Shown: piece by piece, positions 17,701 to 25,155 of the stretch | Layout: each line of letters opens with the position of its first letter | Position numbering within the stretch: the first letter of the stretch is position 1 | Origin: Bradyrhizobium diazoefficiens | Lineage (GTDB): Bacteria; Pseudomonadota; Alphaproteobacteria; Rhizobiales; Xanthobacteraceae | Reading direction: 5' to 3' | Length of the DNA: 64,000 bases | NCBI RefSeq assembly: GCF_016616885.1 | Contig: NZ_CP067102.1 | Location: 5,112,501 to 5,176,500, forward strand | The notes under the pieces: generated by a model | Told to the model about the DNA's origin: nothing | What the model saw: the letters and a program-made list of their open reading frames with translations, nothing else | The model's database searches: none | Position numbers and translations under genes: made by a program

Positions 17701-18270
17701 TCGCTCTCGCATGCGCCGATCCCGTGGAGCGATGATGAGTTGTTCGCTTATTTGCGCACAGGCCATTCGCGCTATCACGGCGTCGCGGCGGGCCCGATGG
17801 CGCCGATCGTCAGGGATCTCAAAGCCCTGCCCGATCCCGACATCCGCGCGATGGCGGTCTATCTCGGCTCGTTCAACGACACCGCGGCCGACGCGCCCGC
17901 ACTGGCGGCGAGGCTGGAGAGCGCGACGCAGGTCACCGTCGCGTCCTCGACCGGCGCGCGGCTCTATCAGGGCGCCTGCGCGGTCTGTCACCAGGTCGGC
18001 GGCCTGCCGCTGTTCGGCAGCCGTCCCTCGCTCGCCCTCAACAGCAATCTGCACAGCACGAGGTCGGACAATCTCGTGCAGGTAATCCTGCACGGCATCA
18101 CCGACCCCGCCTCCAGCGATCTCGGCTATATGCCCGCATTCAAAGCCAGCATGAGCGACGCGCAGGTCGAGGAACTTGTCAGCTTCCTGCGCCAGCAGTT
18201 TGCACCCGACAAGCCGGCATGGACGGGCGTGCGCGAGACAATCGCGCGCGTGCGCGCTTCAACGCATTAG
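14758..18270 (+). CDS. NicB-like molybdopterin large subunit fused to tri-haem cytochrome c (1170 aa)
   Basis: Residues about 1-725 are a Mo-cofactor hydroxylase large subunit of the IorB/NicB type. The active-site Glu lies in the VGESASVPS motif near residue 682. A membrane helix follows (about 748-771), then three cytochrome c haem sites: CAECH at 802, CSACH at 948 and CAVCH at 1074. The same order is known in NicB of Pseudomonas putida KT2440, which hydroxylates nicotinate at C6 and sends electrons to the respiratory chain. The Mo domain should be cytosolic and the haems periplasmic. Isoquinoline or another N-heterocycle is the alternative substrate; the adjacent reductase and enamidase favour nicotinate. 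Confidence 0.85.
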   Translation: MASPLSNGVERGSLVVVRTVDEVTSETFVRITSDGSVSAYNGHVDLGTGIRTALGQIVAEELDVSFARVVVVLGDTAVVPNQGATIASETIQITAVPLRKAAAQARHFLIARAAERLELPEADLTIEDGLVRGHNRSVSYGELIGGETIRLELADDVAVKAASDYAIVGQSMPRVDLPAKATGEPTFVHDVRVPGMLHGRVVRPPYSGVDAGPFVGTSLIAVDEASVRDVPGLVAVVHIGDFVGVVAEREENAIRAAEQLTVSWKPTPKLTELADVETALRARPSTPRTLIDKGDVDAAISGAAKPMQRTYVWPYQMHASIGPSCAVADFQDGNVRVWSGTQNPHVLRSDLALLIERPDSEVEVIRLEAAGCYGRNCADDVTADALLLSRAVGRPVRVQLTREQEHAWEPKGTAQLIDVNGGLDAVGGIAGYDLATRYPSNAAPTLALLLTGRISADPAVLQMGDRTAIPPYDYDNLRVVAHDMAPIVRASWFRGVSALPNTFAHESYIDEAATEAGIDPIEYRLRYLKDQRAVDLVNAVAERAGWTPRPVREEKDGEIVHGRGFAYALYVHSKFPGYGAAWSAWVADVAVNKTTGDVSVTRVVAGQDSGLMINPDGVRHQIHGNVIQSTSRALMEEVSFERGAVAAREWGAYPIIPFPDVPKIDVLMLPRPDQPPLGVGESASVPSAAAIANAIFDATGVRFREPPFTPERILRGLHGDVPATPQALSAPAAPPPPRIWENPFAKRAGIVATIAAVCTAAIGIGAALLPGRAIAPIARPDASVYSAATIARGEQLAALGNCAECHTTIGGVLNAGGRALETPFGTIYSTNITPDIETGIGAWSYPAFERAMREGLHRDGRQLYPAFPYTHFSKTDDADMQALYAYLMAQPSVRATAPANNLAFPFTLRPLLAGWNALFHKTKEFEPDPAKFEQWNRGAYLVESLGHCSACHSPRNALGAEQRRAYLAGGFAEGWEAPPLTSLSHAPIPWSDDELFAYLRTGHSRYHGVAAGPMAPIVRDLKALPDPDIRAMAVYLGSFNDTAADAPALAARLESATQVTVASSTGARLYQGACAVCHQVGGLPLFGSRPSLALNSNLHSTRSDNLVQVILHGITDPASSDLGYMPAFKASMSDAQVEELVSFLRQQFAPDKPAWTGVRETIARVRASTH

Positions 18271-18271
18271 G

Positions 18272-19240
18272 TTATCCGTGCTTCTTCGCTTCCACCGGCG
18301 GCGTGCCGTGGGTGTGGAAGGACTCGATCGTCTTCAGGCCCCAGGCCTGGCCCTTCTTGCGCTCCTCTTCCGTCCACACGATCGGCTTCCAGTCCGGCGC
18401 GAGGATGAGGCGCGCGCCGGCATTGGCGACCTCGACGCGGTTGCCGCCGGGCTCGTAGACGTAGAGGAAGAAGGTCTGCTGGATCGCGTGCTTGTGCGGG
18501 CCGGTCTCGATGTGCACCCCATTCTCCAGGAAGATATCTGCGGCGCGAAGAATCTCCTCGCGGCTGTCGAGGGCGTAGGTGACGTGATGGAAGCGGCCGG
18601 GCGTGCCAGAATGGTCGAGCGAATAGGCGAAATCGTAGCTCTTGTTCGACATGGTCAGCCACATCGCGGCTTCCCGGCCGTCATTGAGCACGATCTGCTC
18701 GGTGAGGCGGCAGCCAAGATAGTTTTCGAAGAACTCGCGATTGGCCTTGATGTCGACGGCCAGACAATTGAGATGGTCGAGCCGGCGGACATTGACGCCG
18801 CGCGCGGGAAAGCGCTGCGCCTGGTTCTTCAGTGCGGGTTTGAGCTCCGGCGGCGCTTGATACCATTCGGTCTCGTAATAGAGCTCGACGATATGACCAT
18901 CAGGGTCGCGGCAGCGGAACGTCGGCCCCTGCCCCATGTCGCCGTCGATCCAGCCGATGTCGAAGCCCGAGCCCTTCAGCGCGGCGACGCGGCGCTCCAG
19001 CGCCTGTTGGCTGCGCGCGCGGAGCGCCATGTGCTCCATGCCTGATGACTTCGACGCCGTCAGCTTGAGCGAGTACCGCTCGTAATCGTCCCAGCCACGC
19101 AGATAGACTGACGCGCCCTTCTGCCCGCTCACCGTCATGCCCATGACGTCGACGAAGAATTTCAGGCTCTCGTCAGGCTTCGGCGTCAGCAGCTCCATAT
19201 GGCCGAGATGGGCGAGATCGAGGATCGGTTCGGGCTGCAC
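18272..19240 (-). CDS. Extradiol (catechol 2,3-dioxygenase-like) VOC protein (322 aa)
   Basis: Two-module vicinal-oxygen-chelate protein of the XylE size class. The N-terminal module begins LAHLGHMELLTP; the catalytic module has likely Fe(II) ligands in RLDHLNCLAV, GRFHHVTYAL and PGGNRVEVAN (His, His, Glu). Catechol 2,3-dioxygenases open dihydroxylated rings next to the diol. Translation probably starts at GTG (19240), with GGAGG well placed before it. It is convergent with the NicB-like gene (1-base gap) and carries the fourth palindrome at its promoter, so it seems to belong to the island, though a ring-cleaving dioxygenase is not needed in the reductive nicotinate route. Confidence 0.8.
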   Translation of the reverse strand: MQPEPILDLAHLGHMELLTPKPDESLKFFVDVMGMTVSGQKGASVYLRGWDDYERYSLKLTASKSSGMEHMALRARSQQALERRVAALKGSGFDIGWIDGDMGQGPTFRCRDPDGHIVELYYETEWYQAPPELKPALKNQAQRFPARGVNVRRLDHLNCLAVDIKANREFFENYLGCRLTEQIVLNDGREAAMWLTMSNKSYDFAYSLDHSGTPGRFHHVTYALDSREEILRAADIFLENGVHIETGPHKHAIQQTFFLYVYEPGGNRVEVANAGARLILAPDWKPIVWTEEERKKGQAWGLKTIESFHTHGTPPVEAKKHG

Positions 19241-19669
19241 GGGTATCCTCCAAAGGCGTGGCGATCCGGTTCACGGAATCGCGCAATCGGGCGCGGGGCG
19301 CAATGCTTATGGGTGCGTCGGGCGGCACGCGGCCGCGGAATGATTTGTACTAATGTACAAATGATTAGGTCCCGTCAACAAACCAAAGCGGCCCCCCGTC
19401 CGCGATCGGCGCCGATCCCCGCTCCATACGGCGGTCCGGCCGACGGACTGCCTGAATGGTAAAATCTTGCTTAAGAGGATTTGGGCTCAAAAGCCCAACA
19501 AGGCATCATTTTCCGACCGATTCCGCCCACAAGTGTGCGTCCGGAACAAACCTATCGACCGAATTGTCGCGGATTTAACAAAGCGCCCACGCCTCCCGTT
19601 TAACCGTTTGTGCAGCCCCGACTCGCATAGTCAGGGTCAAACTCCTCGGACTTCTCAGGTTCATCCATC
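19241..19669. other. 429-base intergenic region with one operator candidate
   Basis: Divergent gap between the dioxygenase-like gene and the HerA-like gene. It contains the palindrome at 19343-19362 and an AT-richer stretch around 19460-19520. No convincing coding frame, RNA gene or terminator was seen in the rest. Confidence 0.5.
19343..19362. promoter_or_regulatory. Palindromic operator candidate upstream of the dioxygenase-like gene
   Basis: ATTTGTAC, TAAT, GTACAAAT: perfect 8-base arms around a 4-base spacer, about 100 bases before the GTG start of the minus-strand dioxygenase-like gene. The TTTGTAC/GTACAAA arms resemble those at 14211. It marks the right edge of the presumed regulon. 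Confidence 0.6.
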
Positions 19670-21409
19670 GTGACATCCTTTGGACGCGTGATTTCGGTAC
19701 GCGGATCGCTCGCTCGGGTCGGGCTTCTGGCGGAAAGCCAGATGCCGATCTCGGAGGTTCGGGCGACCGTCGGCCGCTTCGTCAGCATCCGCTGCGCCAG
19801 CTCGGTCATCGTCGCCATGATCACCGAGGTATCCTGCGAGAACCTCTCGAGCAGCGACAATTTGATCGCGATCGCCTCGGTCGATCTGCTCGGCGAAATT
19901 CTCAACGCCGCTGACAAGGCCAAGTTTCAGCGCGGCGTCACTAATTACCCGACCATCGGCGATTCCGTCGACCTGATCACCAGCCAGGAGTTGCGCACGA
20001 TCTACGCGCCGACCGGGTCGGACCAGATCAATGTCGGCTTCCTCCAGCAGGACCGTTCGGTCGTCGCCTATGTCGACATTGAGGAAATGCTTTCCAAGCA
20101 CTTTGCGGTGCTGGGGTCGACCGGTGTCGGTAAATCGACCGGCGTCTCGCTGCTGCTCAACGAGATCCTGAAAGCGCGGCCGAACCTGCGCATCTTCCTG
20201 CTCGACGTGCACAACGAATATGGCCGCTGCTTCGGCGACCGCGCGCTGGTGCTGAACCCGCGAAACCTGAAACTGCCGTTCTGGCTGTTCAATTTCGAGG
20301 AAATCGTCGACGTGCTGTTCGGCGGCCGCGCCGGCGTGCCCGAGGAGCTCGACGTCCTCGCCGAAGTCATCCCGATCGCCAAGGGCATCTACACGCAATA
20401 CCAGAACACCGATCGCCTCGGCCTGAAGCGCATCGACCCCAAGCAGATCGGCTTCACCGTCGACACCCCGGTGCCGTACCGCCTGGTCGATCTGATCTCG
20501 CTGATCGACGAGCGCATGGGCAAGCTCGAAAACCGCTCCTCGCGCATCATCTATCACAAGCTGATCTCGCGCATCGAGGCGGTCCGCAACGATCCGCGCT
20601 ACGCCTTCATGTTCGACAACGCCAATGTCGGCGGCGACACCATGGCCGAGGTGATCAGCCATTTGTTCCGCCTGCCGGCCAACGGCAAGCCGATGACGGT
20701 GATGCAACTCGCCGGCTTCCCGGCGGAAGTCATCGATTCCGTTGTTTCGGTTCTTTGCCGCATGGCCTTCGATTTCGGCCTGTGGAGCGACGGCGTCTCG
20801 CCGATGCTGTTCGTCTGCGAGGAAGCGCACCGTTACGCCTCCGCCGACCGCAATATCGGCTTCGGGCCGACCCGCAAGGCGGTGTCGCGCATCGCCAAGG
20901 AAGGCCGCAAATACGGCGTCTATCTCGGCCTGATCACGCAGCGCCCCGCCGAGCTGGACGCCACCATCATCTCCCAGTGCAACACGCTGTTCACGATGCG
21001 CCTTGCCAACGACCGCGACCAGGCGCTGCTGCGCGCCGCGGTGTCGGATGCGGCTGCGAACCTGCTGTCCTTCGTGCCCTCGCTCGGCACCCGTGAGGTA
21101 TTGGCATTCGGCGAAGGCGTCGCACTGCCGACACGGCTGCGCTTCAAGGAGGTGCCGCCGCACCAATTGCCGCGCGGCGAAGCTACCATCTCGAGTGTTC
21201 CTTCGGTCACCTCCGGCCATGACATGCATTTCGTCGGCGCCGTGCTCGAGCGCTGGCGCGGTGCCACCTCGCAGCGCGACGTCCCGAACGATCCGGTGTT
21301 CCAGGCGCCGCCGGCCAAGACGCTGGCGCCGGCCGAGACGCCGATGCTGCAGCCTTCGATGGGCCTCGATCCGGACCGCTTCTCGCTGCTGAAGAAGCCG
21401 CTGCGGTAG
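19670..21409 (+). CDS. HerA-like ATP-binding protein, DUF87 (579 aa)
   Basis: A HerA/FtsK-superfamily motor ATPase. An N-terminal HAS-like barrel (about residues 1-120) precedes Walker A GSTGVGKST near residue 148; Walker B is in MLFVCEEAHRYAS (about 381-393). A conserved ITQRP sensor stretch follows. HerA works as a hexamer, classically with the nuclease NurA in end resection; no nurA-like gene is adjacent, so the role here is open. Translation starts at GTG with a weak ribosome binding site. The Pro/Ala-rich C-terminal tail is likely disordered. Nothing nearby suggests a defence-system pairing. Confidence 0.88.
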   Translation: MTSFGRVISVRGSLARVGLLAESQMPISEVRATVGRFVSIRCASSVIVAMITEVSCENLSSSDNLIAIASVDLLGEILNAADKAKFQRGVTNYPTIGDSVDLITSQELRTIYAPTGSDQINVGFLQQDRSVVAYVDIEEMLSKHFAVLGSTGVGKSTGVSLLLNEILKARPNLRIFLLDVHNEYGRCFGDRALVLNPRNLKLPFWLFNFEEIVDVLFGGRAGVPEELDVLAEVIPIAKGIYTQYQNTDRLGLKRIDPKQIGFTVDTPVPYRLVDLISLIDERMGKLENRSSRIIYHKLISRIEAVRNDPRYAFMFDNANVGGDTMAEVISHLFRLPANGKPMTVMQLAGFPAEVIDSVVSVLCRMAFDFGLWSDGVSPMLFVCEEAHRYASADRNIGFGPTRKAVSRIAKEGRKYGVYLGLITQRPAELDATIISQCNTLFTMRLANDRDQALLRAAVSDAAANLLSFVPSLGTREVLAFGEGVALPTRLRFKEVPPHQLPRGEATISSVPSVTSGHDMHFVGAVLERWRGATSQRDVPNDPVFQAPPAKTLAPAETPMLQPSMGLDPDRFSLLKKPLR

Positions 21410-21426
21410 AGCCAGGCTCGCGCTGG

Positions 21427-21450
21427 ATCGCCCGAATTGAATCGGGCGAT
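21427..21450. terminator. Hairpin after the HerA-like gene
   Basis: ATCGCCCGA, a 6-base loop and TCGGGCGAT form a perfect 9-pair stem 18 bases after the stop codon. There is no following T-run, so it may be a 3' stabilising hairpin or a dispersed repeat as much as an intrinsic terminator. Confidence 0.45.
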
Positions 21451-21534
21451 GACAGCGCGCGTGGGGCACGTTGAGCCCGCCTCCCGCATCGACTATGGTT
21501 ACCGGCCCCTAGCCGGAATCCATGCCCGGAATCC

Positions 21535-22119
21535 ATGCCCATGACAAAGCCCGCGCAACGCTTCCCCGCACCCGCAATCGACAGCCTGCCTGACGACATC
21601 CGCACGCGCCTGCTCGCCGTGCAGGAAAAGAGCGGCTTCGTGCCGAACGTGTTCTTGACGCTGGCCTACCGGCCTGACGAGTTCCGCGCCTTCTTCGCCT
21701 ATCACGACGCGCTGATGGAGAAGGATGGCGGACTCACCAAGGCCGAGCGCGAGATGATCGTGGTGGCGACGTCGGCGGCCAACCAGTGCCAATATTGCGT
21801 GATCGCCCATGGTGCGATCCTGCGCATCCGCGCCAAGAACCCTGTGATCGCCGACCAGGTCGCTATCAACTACCGCAAGGCCGACATCACGCCGCGGCAA
21901 AAGGCGATGCTCGATTTCGCGATGAAGATTTCGGCGGACGCGCAGCGGATCGCCGAGGAGGATTTCGCAAGCCTCGCCCCGCACGGCTTCAGCGACGACG
22001 ACATCTGGGACATCGCGGCGATCTCGGCGTTCTTCGCGCTGTCGAACCGGCTGGCGAATTTCACCGGCATGCGGCCGAATGACGAATTCTACCTGATGGG
22101 ACGACTGCCCAAAACATGA
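21535..22119 (+). CDS. AhpD-like / carboxymuconolactone decarboxylase-family protein (194 aa)
   Basis: An all-helical protein of the peroxidase-related AhpD-like group. The redox motif CQYCVIAH (CXXC followed by His) is near residues 86-93 and is characteristic of alkylhydroperoxidase D-like proteins. Length fits. It probably reduces peroxides or uses its thiol pair in a related reaction. Its stop overlaps the MgtC-like gene by 4 bases, so the two are co-translated. A second in-frame ATG two codons later (21541) is equally possible. Confidence 0.85.
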   Translation: MPMTKPAQRFPAPAIDSLPDDIRTRLLAVQEKSGFVPNVFLTLAYRPDEFRAFFAYHDALMEKDGGLTKAEREMIVVATSAANQCQYCVIAHGAILRIRAKNPVIADQVAINYRKADITPRQKAMLDFAMKISADAQRIAEEDFASLAPHGFSDDDIWDIAAISAFFALSNRLANFTGMRPNDEFYLMGRLPKT

Positions 22120-22595
22120 CCGAGCTCGACTGGCCCGAAATCCTGCTGCGCCTCGGCGTTGCGACGCTTGCCGGCAGCGCGATCGGGCTCAACCGCGACC
22201 TGAATGGCAAGCCGATCGGGCTGAAGACGCTCGGCATTGTCGGCCTCTCTACTGCGACCATGGTGCTGCTCGCGCTGCAACTCTCCGAGCCCGGCAAGGT
22301 CGCCGATGCGACGAGCCGGGTGATCCAGGGCATTCTTACCGGCATCGGCTTCCTCGGTGCCGGCGTCATCGTTCATGAGAGCGATCGAATTCGCGTCCGT
22401 GGCCTGACCAGCGCCGCCTGCACCTTCCTCGCAGCCTGCCTCGGAATCGTGTGCGGCGTCGGGCAATGGAAGACCGTCGCGGTCGCACTGGCGTTAGCCT
22501 TTGTGCTGCTCACGATCGGCCGCCGCATCGAGCGCCATGTGCACCGCATGCTCGGCGGCAGGGACGAGCCCCACGAGGACCACCGGCAAACGTAG
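22116..22595 (+). CDS. MgtC/SapB-family membrane protein (159 aa)
   Basis: Four hydrophobic segments in the N-terminal 115 residues with the family motif GSAIGLNRDLNGKPIGLKT (about 22-40) and GILTGIGFLGAGVIV (about 71-85). The hydrophilic C-terminus is short, as in the small MgtC forms without an ACT-like domain. MgtC proteins modulate the F1Fo ATPase and survival in low magnesium in pathogens; in soil bacteria the role is less clear. Translationally coupled to the AhpD-like gene. Confidence 0.88.
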   Translation: MTELDWPEILLRLGVATLAGSAIGLNRDLNGKPIGLKTLGIVGLSTATMVLLALQLSEPGKVADATSRVIQGILTGIGFLGAGVIVHESDRIRVRGLTSAACTFLAACLGIVCGVGQWKTVAVALALAFVLLTIGRRIERHVHRMLGGRDEPHEDHRQT

Positions 22596-22733
22596 CGGTC
22601 TTTGCTCAAATCTTCCGCTCGCATATTGGTCTGACGCGCAGTTGCGAAAGTCCGCGACGGCGAGGCCGCCGCGGAGATGGAGCGGCGGCTCTCCTTGCGG
22701 GGTCCGCAACATCCGAAATGATGGCGCGAGAGC

Positions 22734-22877
22734 CTAGCGCTTGTCCATCAACGGAAGCGCCGGCGCAAAACGCTCGGCAAATGTCAGTGTTCTGGCCTGG
22801 TGAACAGCGGCAAACGACGCCGAAATTCCGACTGAGGCGACCGCGAGCAAGGCAATTACGAGAACGAGACGGCGCAT
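22734..22877 (-). CDS. Tiny exported protein with signal peptide (47 aa)
   Basis: A 47-residue protein starting MRRLVLVIALLAVASVG, a good signal peptide with cleavage likely near SFAA, leaving about 20 mature residues. AGGAGG is ideally spaced before the ATG, the main evidence that it is real. The longer frame to 23015 is not supported by a start signal. Function unknown. Confidence 0.5.
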   Translation of the reverse strand: MRRLVLVIALLAVASVGISASFAAVHQARTLTFAERFAPALPLMDKR

Positions 22878-23154
22878 TGCTGCCTCCTGTGTGAGCTCGA
22901 CTACTCCCCATAGTTGGGGCGGCTTTGTTTCAGGACCACTTCGTGGGCGCGGAAAATGATGTCGCTCAAGCGGCTGTGATGAGATCCGGCTCGCAAAGTT
23001 GCAGGCCGTAAACAACTCATAGTAGTCGCCGTCGTCTTGCAGCGGGTGCGAGCGGTATCGGGGAATTTCACACCCGCGATCACGATCATGAGTCGCAAGA
23101 CAGCCGCGACAAGCAGGATTTGCTCAACTGCGGAGTGTTTCGAGGACCAGTCAG

Positions 23155-23310
23155 ATGAAAATCGTCATCCAAAGGCTCAATGGTCTGTGGCACCTCATCG
23201 TCGGATCGTCTCGGATCCGCACGCCCTTCCTGGAAACCCAGGATCGCGCGCTGGTCGTCACTTACGCCCGGCGTGTCTACCCCGGCGCCAAGATCTTCCA
23301 GCGCGACTGA
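23155..23310 (+). CDS. Small basic hypothetical protein (51 aa)
   Basis: A 51-residue frame starting MKIVIQRLNGLWHLIV and ending KIFQRD, with GAGG about 10 bases before the ATG. It is convergent with the ParB-like gene, whose stop is only 16 bases away, and fills an otherwise empty gap. The alternation of hydrophobic and charged residues suggests a small beta-rich fold. No family is recognised. Confidence 0.45.
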   Translation: MKIVIQRLNGLWHLIVGSSRIRTPFLETQDRALVVTYARRVYPGAKIFQRD

Positions 23311-23326
23311 TGCGAGCCTCAGCGCC

Positions 23327-23953
23327 TCAATCGTCGTCCGCCGGGCCGCACCAGCCGGGCAGATAGATCCCATCCTTGCTCTTGGCTGCGGCCAGAGCCT
23401 TCTCCAGCGCCTTGTCGAAATTGGCATCGACCGCCTTGCGCGTCAGCTTGCGGCGCAGGAAGTCGGCCCACAGAAACTCGGAGAACGGCGTGGTGTCCTT
23501 GGCGAAGCCGCCCATGCGGCGGAGCTCACCGGCGAGACTGCGATAGGGATCGTCCTTGAGGTCGGCGACAGATTTCGGCAGATCGCGGAACGGACGACGC
23601 TCTCCCTTGGAGTCGTAGGGATAGACCCAGCGCTTGTTGTCCATCACGCCCCAGAACGCTTCGCGCTCGACCATGCGGAGATCGCCGACCACCGTGACCA
23701 GCACCTGCTTGATGCCCTCGTCGTGCAGCGCGCGGCCGAGATGATGGTGATCGATGACGTAATAACGCCCATCTGGGCCGGCGACGACGGGGATCATATG
23801 GGTACCAAGCAGGTCGGACTGCTTCTTCCTGCCGTGCTCACGCCAGCGCCTGCGCTTCTCCTTGACCTCACGCATGCCGACCGTCATCTGCGTCGGCCGA
23901 AGCGACAGGATCGGCACCGGGTGTACTCTCGGCTCGCGCGCGTTGCTGGTCAT
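23327..23953 (-). CDS. ParB-like nuclease-domain protein (208 aa)
   Basis: A ParB-like protein of the stand-alone ParBc_2 type. The segments PVPILSLRPTQMTVGMREV, YYVIDHHHLGRALHDEG and the charged helix that follows match the ParB N-terminal fold, here without the usual HTH domain of chromosomal ParB. Such proteins may bind CTP or act as nucleases; neither is proven. The start at MTSNAREP is chosen because it follows a GGAGAAGAGG stretch and the upstream extension to 24595 covers intergenic sequence and the opposite strand of another gene. No parA is nearby, so a role in plasmid or chromosome partition is unlikely. Confidence 0.78.
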   Translation of the reverse strand: MTSNAREPRVHPVPILSLRPTQMTVGMREVKEKRRRWREHGRKKQSDLLGTHMIPVVAGPDGRYYVIDHHHLGRALHDEGIKQVLVTVVGDLRMVEREAFWGVMDNKRWVYPYDSKGERRPFRDLPKSVADLKDDPYRSLAGELRRMGGFAKDTTPFSEFLWADFLRRKLTRKAVDANFDKALEKALAAAKSKDGIYLPGWCGPADDD

Positions 23954-24256
23954 GGTCGAGGGCCTCTTCTCCGGTTGCAATGTGCGGTCCAGGTTCCCGA
24001 TTATGCCATGGGCGTTGCGGCGGCAACATGCGTTCGGAGCAAGCGGCGATTGTTGTTGCAATGCAACCCGTGCGTCCCTGACGCCGGGATGACAACCCGC
24101 TCCGACGAGCGCTCGCCGCGCGCAAAACGGCGCTCGAAAAATGATCAGGAAAGATAATGCGAATGCGCAATGCACGTGCGCGGTGAGAAGATTTTCTGCA
24201 ACCCCTGTGTCGCCTATGCTATCTAAAAATCGCTGCTTCGGAGTGATCCCCGCCCC
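23954..24256. other. 303-base divergent intergenic region
   Basis: Gap between the ParB-like gene and the 114-residue membrane protein gene. It contains an AT-richer stretch (about 24135-24240) that probably holds one or both promoters. No clear coding frame, RNA or hairpin was found. Confidence 0.4.
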
Positions 24257-24601
24257 ATGAAATCCCAGCGGCCCATAACCTCGGACGACGAGCACCGGGT
24301 GCTCCAGTTCAGGCCGCGCACGACGCCGTCCCCTGTGGTCCACCGGGGCAGCGGCGTCGTACAGCCGCTGCACGCAGCAGCCCCCAAACCGCTCGACCTG
24401 TCGCGTTATGAGCAGCCCCGCAATGAGCCGGACGACTTCCGCCATCGCATGCTCGCCAACATCGCCGCGCTCGCCTTCACCATCGCGCTGACCGCGATCG
24501 GGATCTGGCTCGCCGTCAGCATCGCCGATCTGCGCCGGACCCAGGATTGCGTGCTGATGGGCCGGCGGGACTGCGTCAGGGTCACGACGCCGCACATCTA
24601 G
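24257..24601 (+). CDS. Single-pass membrane protein (114 aa)
   Basis: A polar, Arg/Pro-rich N-terminal part (about residues 1-60), one membrane helix (about 68-91) and a short tail with two cysteines ([11 protein letters not shown]). Topology would place the tail outside, where the cysteines could pair. It looks like a conserved lineage-specific protein; no domain is recognised. The gene stands alone between divergent ParB-like and downstream lipid A genes. Confidence 0.65.
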   Translation: MKSQRPITSDDEHRVLQFRPRTTPSPVVHRGSGVVQPLHAAAPKPLDLSRYEQPRNEPDDFRHRMLANIAALAFTIALTAIGIWLAVSIADLRRTQDCVLMGRRDCVRVTTPHI

Positions 24602-24857
24602 GCAGGCCCTGTCGACAGGCTCCGGCGCCGGTAGCTCCCTGCTGGCTGGTCAGCTCGGCCGAAACCGCTCCGGACGGCATCCCCAGCCCTGTCCCCCACT
24701 CCCGTCCGGCTCCATTGAACTCAGGGCGGCGCTCCGATATACGGGCTTTCGATCCGTCCAGAGGGGGGTTAGAGGGCGTCATTCGGGGCGCGATGCCCAC
24801 CCACCGTGCCACTCTGGGATATCTGACAAATACCAGCAATATATCAAAGGCTTAGTG

Positions 24858-25145
24858 ATGTCCTCCACATTCGATCAGGTCGCTACGATCATCGCTGAAA
24901 CCTGCGACATCCCGCGCGACACGATCACGCCGGATAGCCATGCCATCGACGACCTCGGCATCGACAGCCTGGATTTCCTAGACATCGCGTTCGCGATCGA
25001 CAAGCAGTTCGGCATCAAGCTGCCGCTGGAAAAGTGGACCCAGGAGGTCAACGACGGCAAGGCGACCACCGAGCAGTATTTCGTGCTGAAGAACCTGTGC
25101 GCGCGCATCGACGAGCTGGTTGCCGCCAAGGGCGCAGGCGCCTAA
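24858..25145 (+). CDS. acpXL: Acyl carrier protein for very-long-chain fatty acids, AcpXL (95 aa)
   Basis: A small acidic carrier protein with the phosphopantetheine site GIDSLDFLD (Ser near residue 38). AcpXL carries the C26-C28 hydroxy acid used to acylate lipid A in rhizobia; it is longer than housekeeping AcpP and has the extra [16 protein letters not shown] segment. The ATG at 24858 is preferred over a GTG one codon upstream because of an AAAGG ribosome binding site 8 bases before it. It is the first gene of the operon with fabZ, two ketosynthases and lpxXL. Confidence 0.92.
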   Translation: MSSTFDQVATIIAETCDIPRDTITPDSHAIDDLGIDSLDFLDIAFAIDKQFGIKLPLEKWTQEVNDGKATTEQYFVLKNLCARIDELVAAKGAGA

Positions 25146-25155
25146 TCGGGCGATC

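Noticed and set aside
19670..21409. HerA-like ATPase as part of a phage-defence pair
   Set aside because: Neighbours are an AhpD-like protein and a catabolic dioxygenase; no nuclease, SIR2 or DUF4297-type partner is adjacent.
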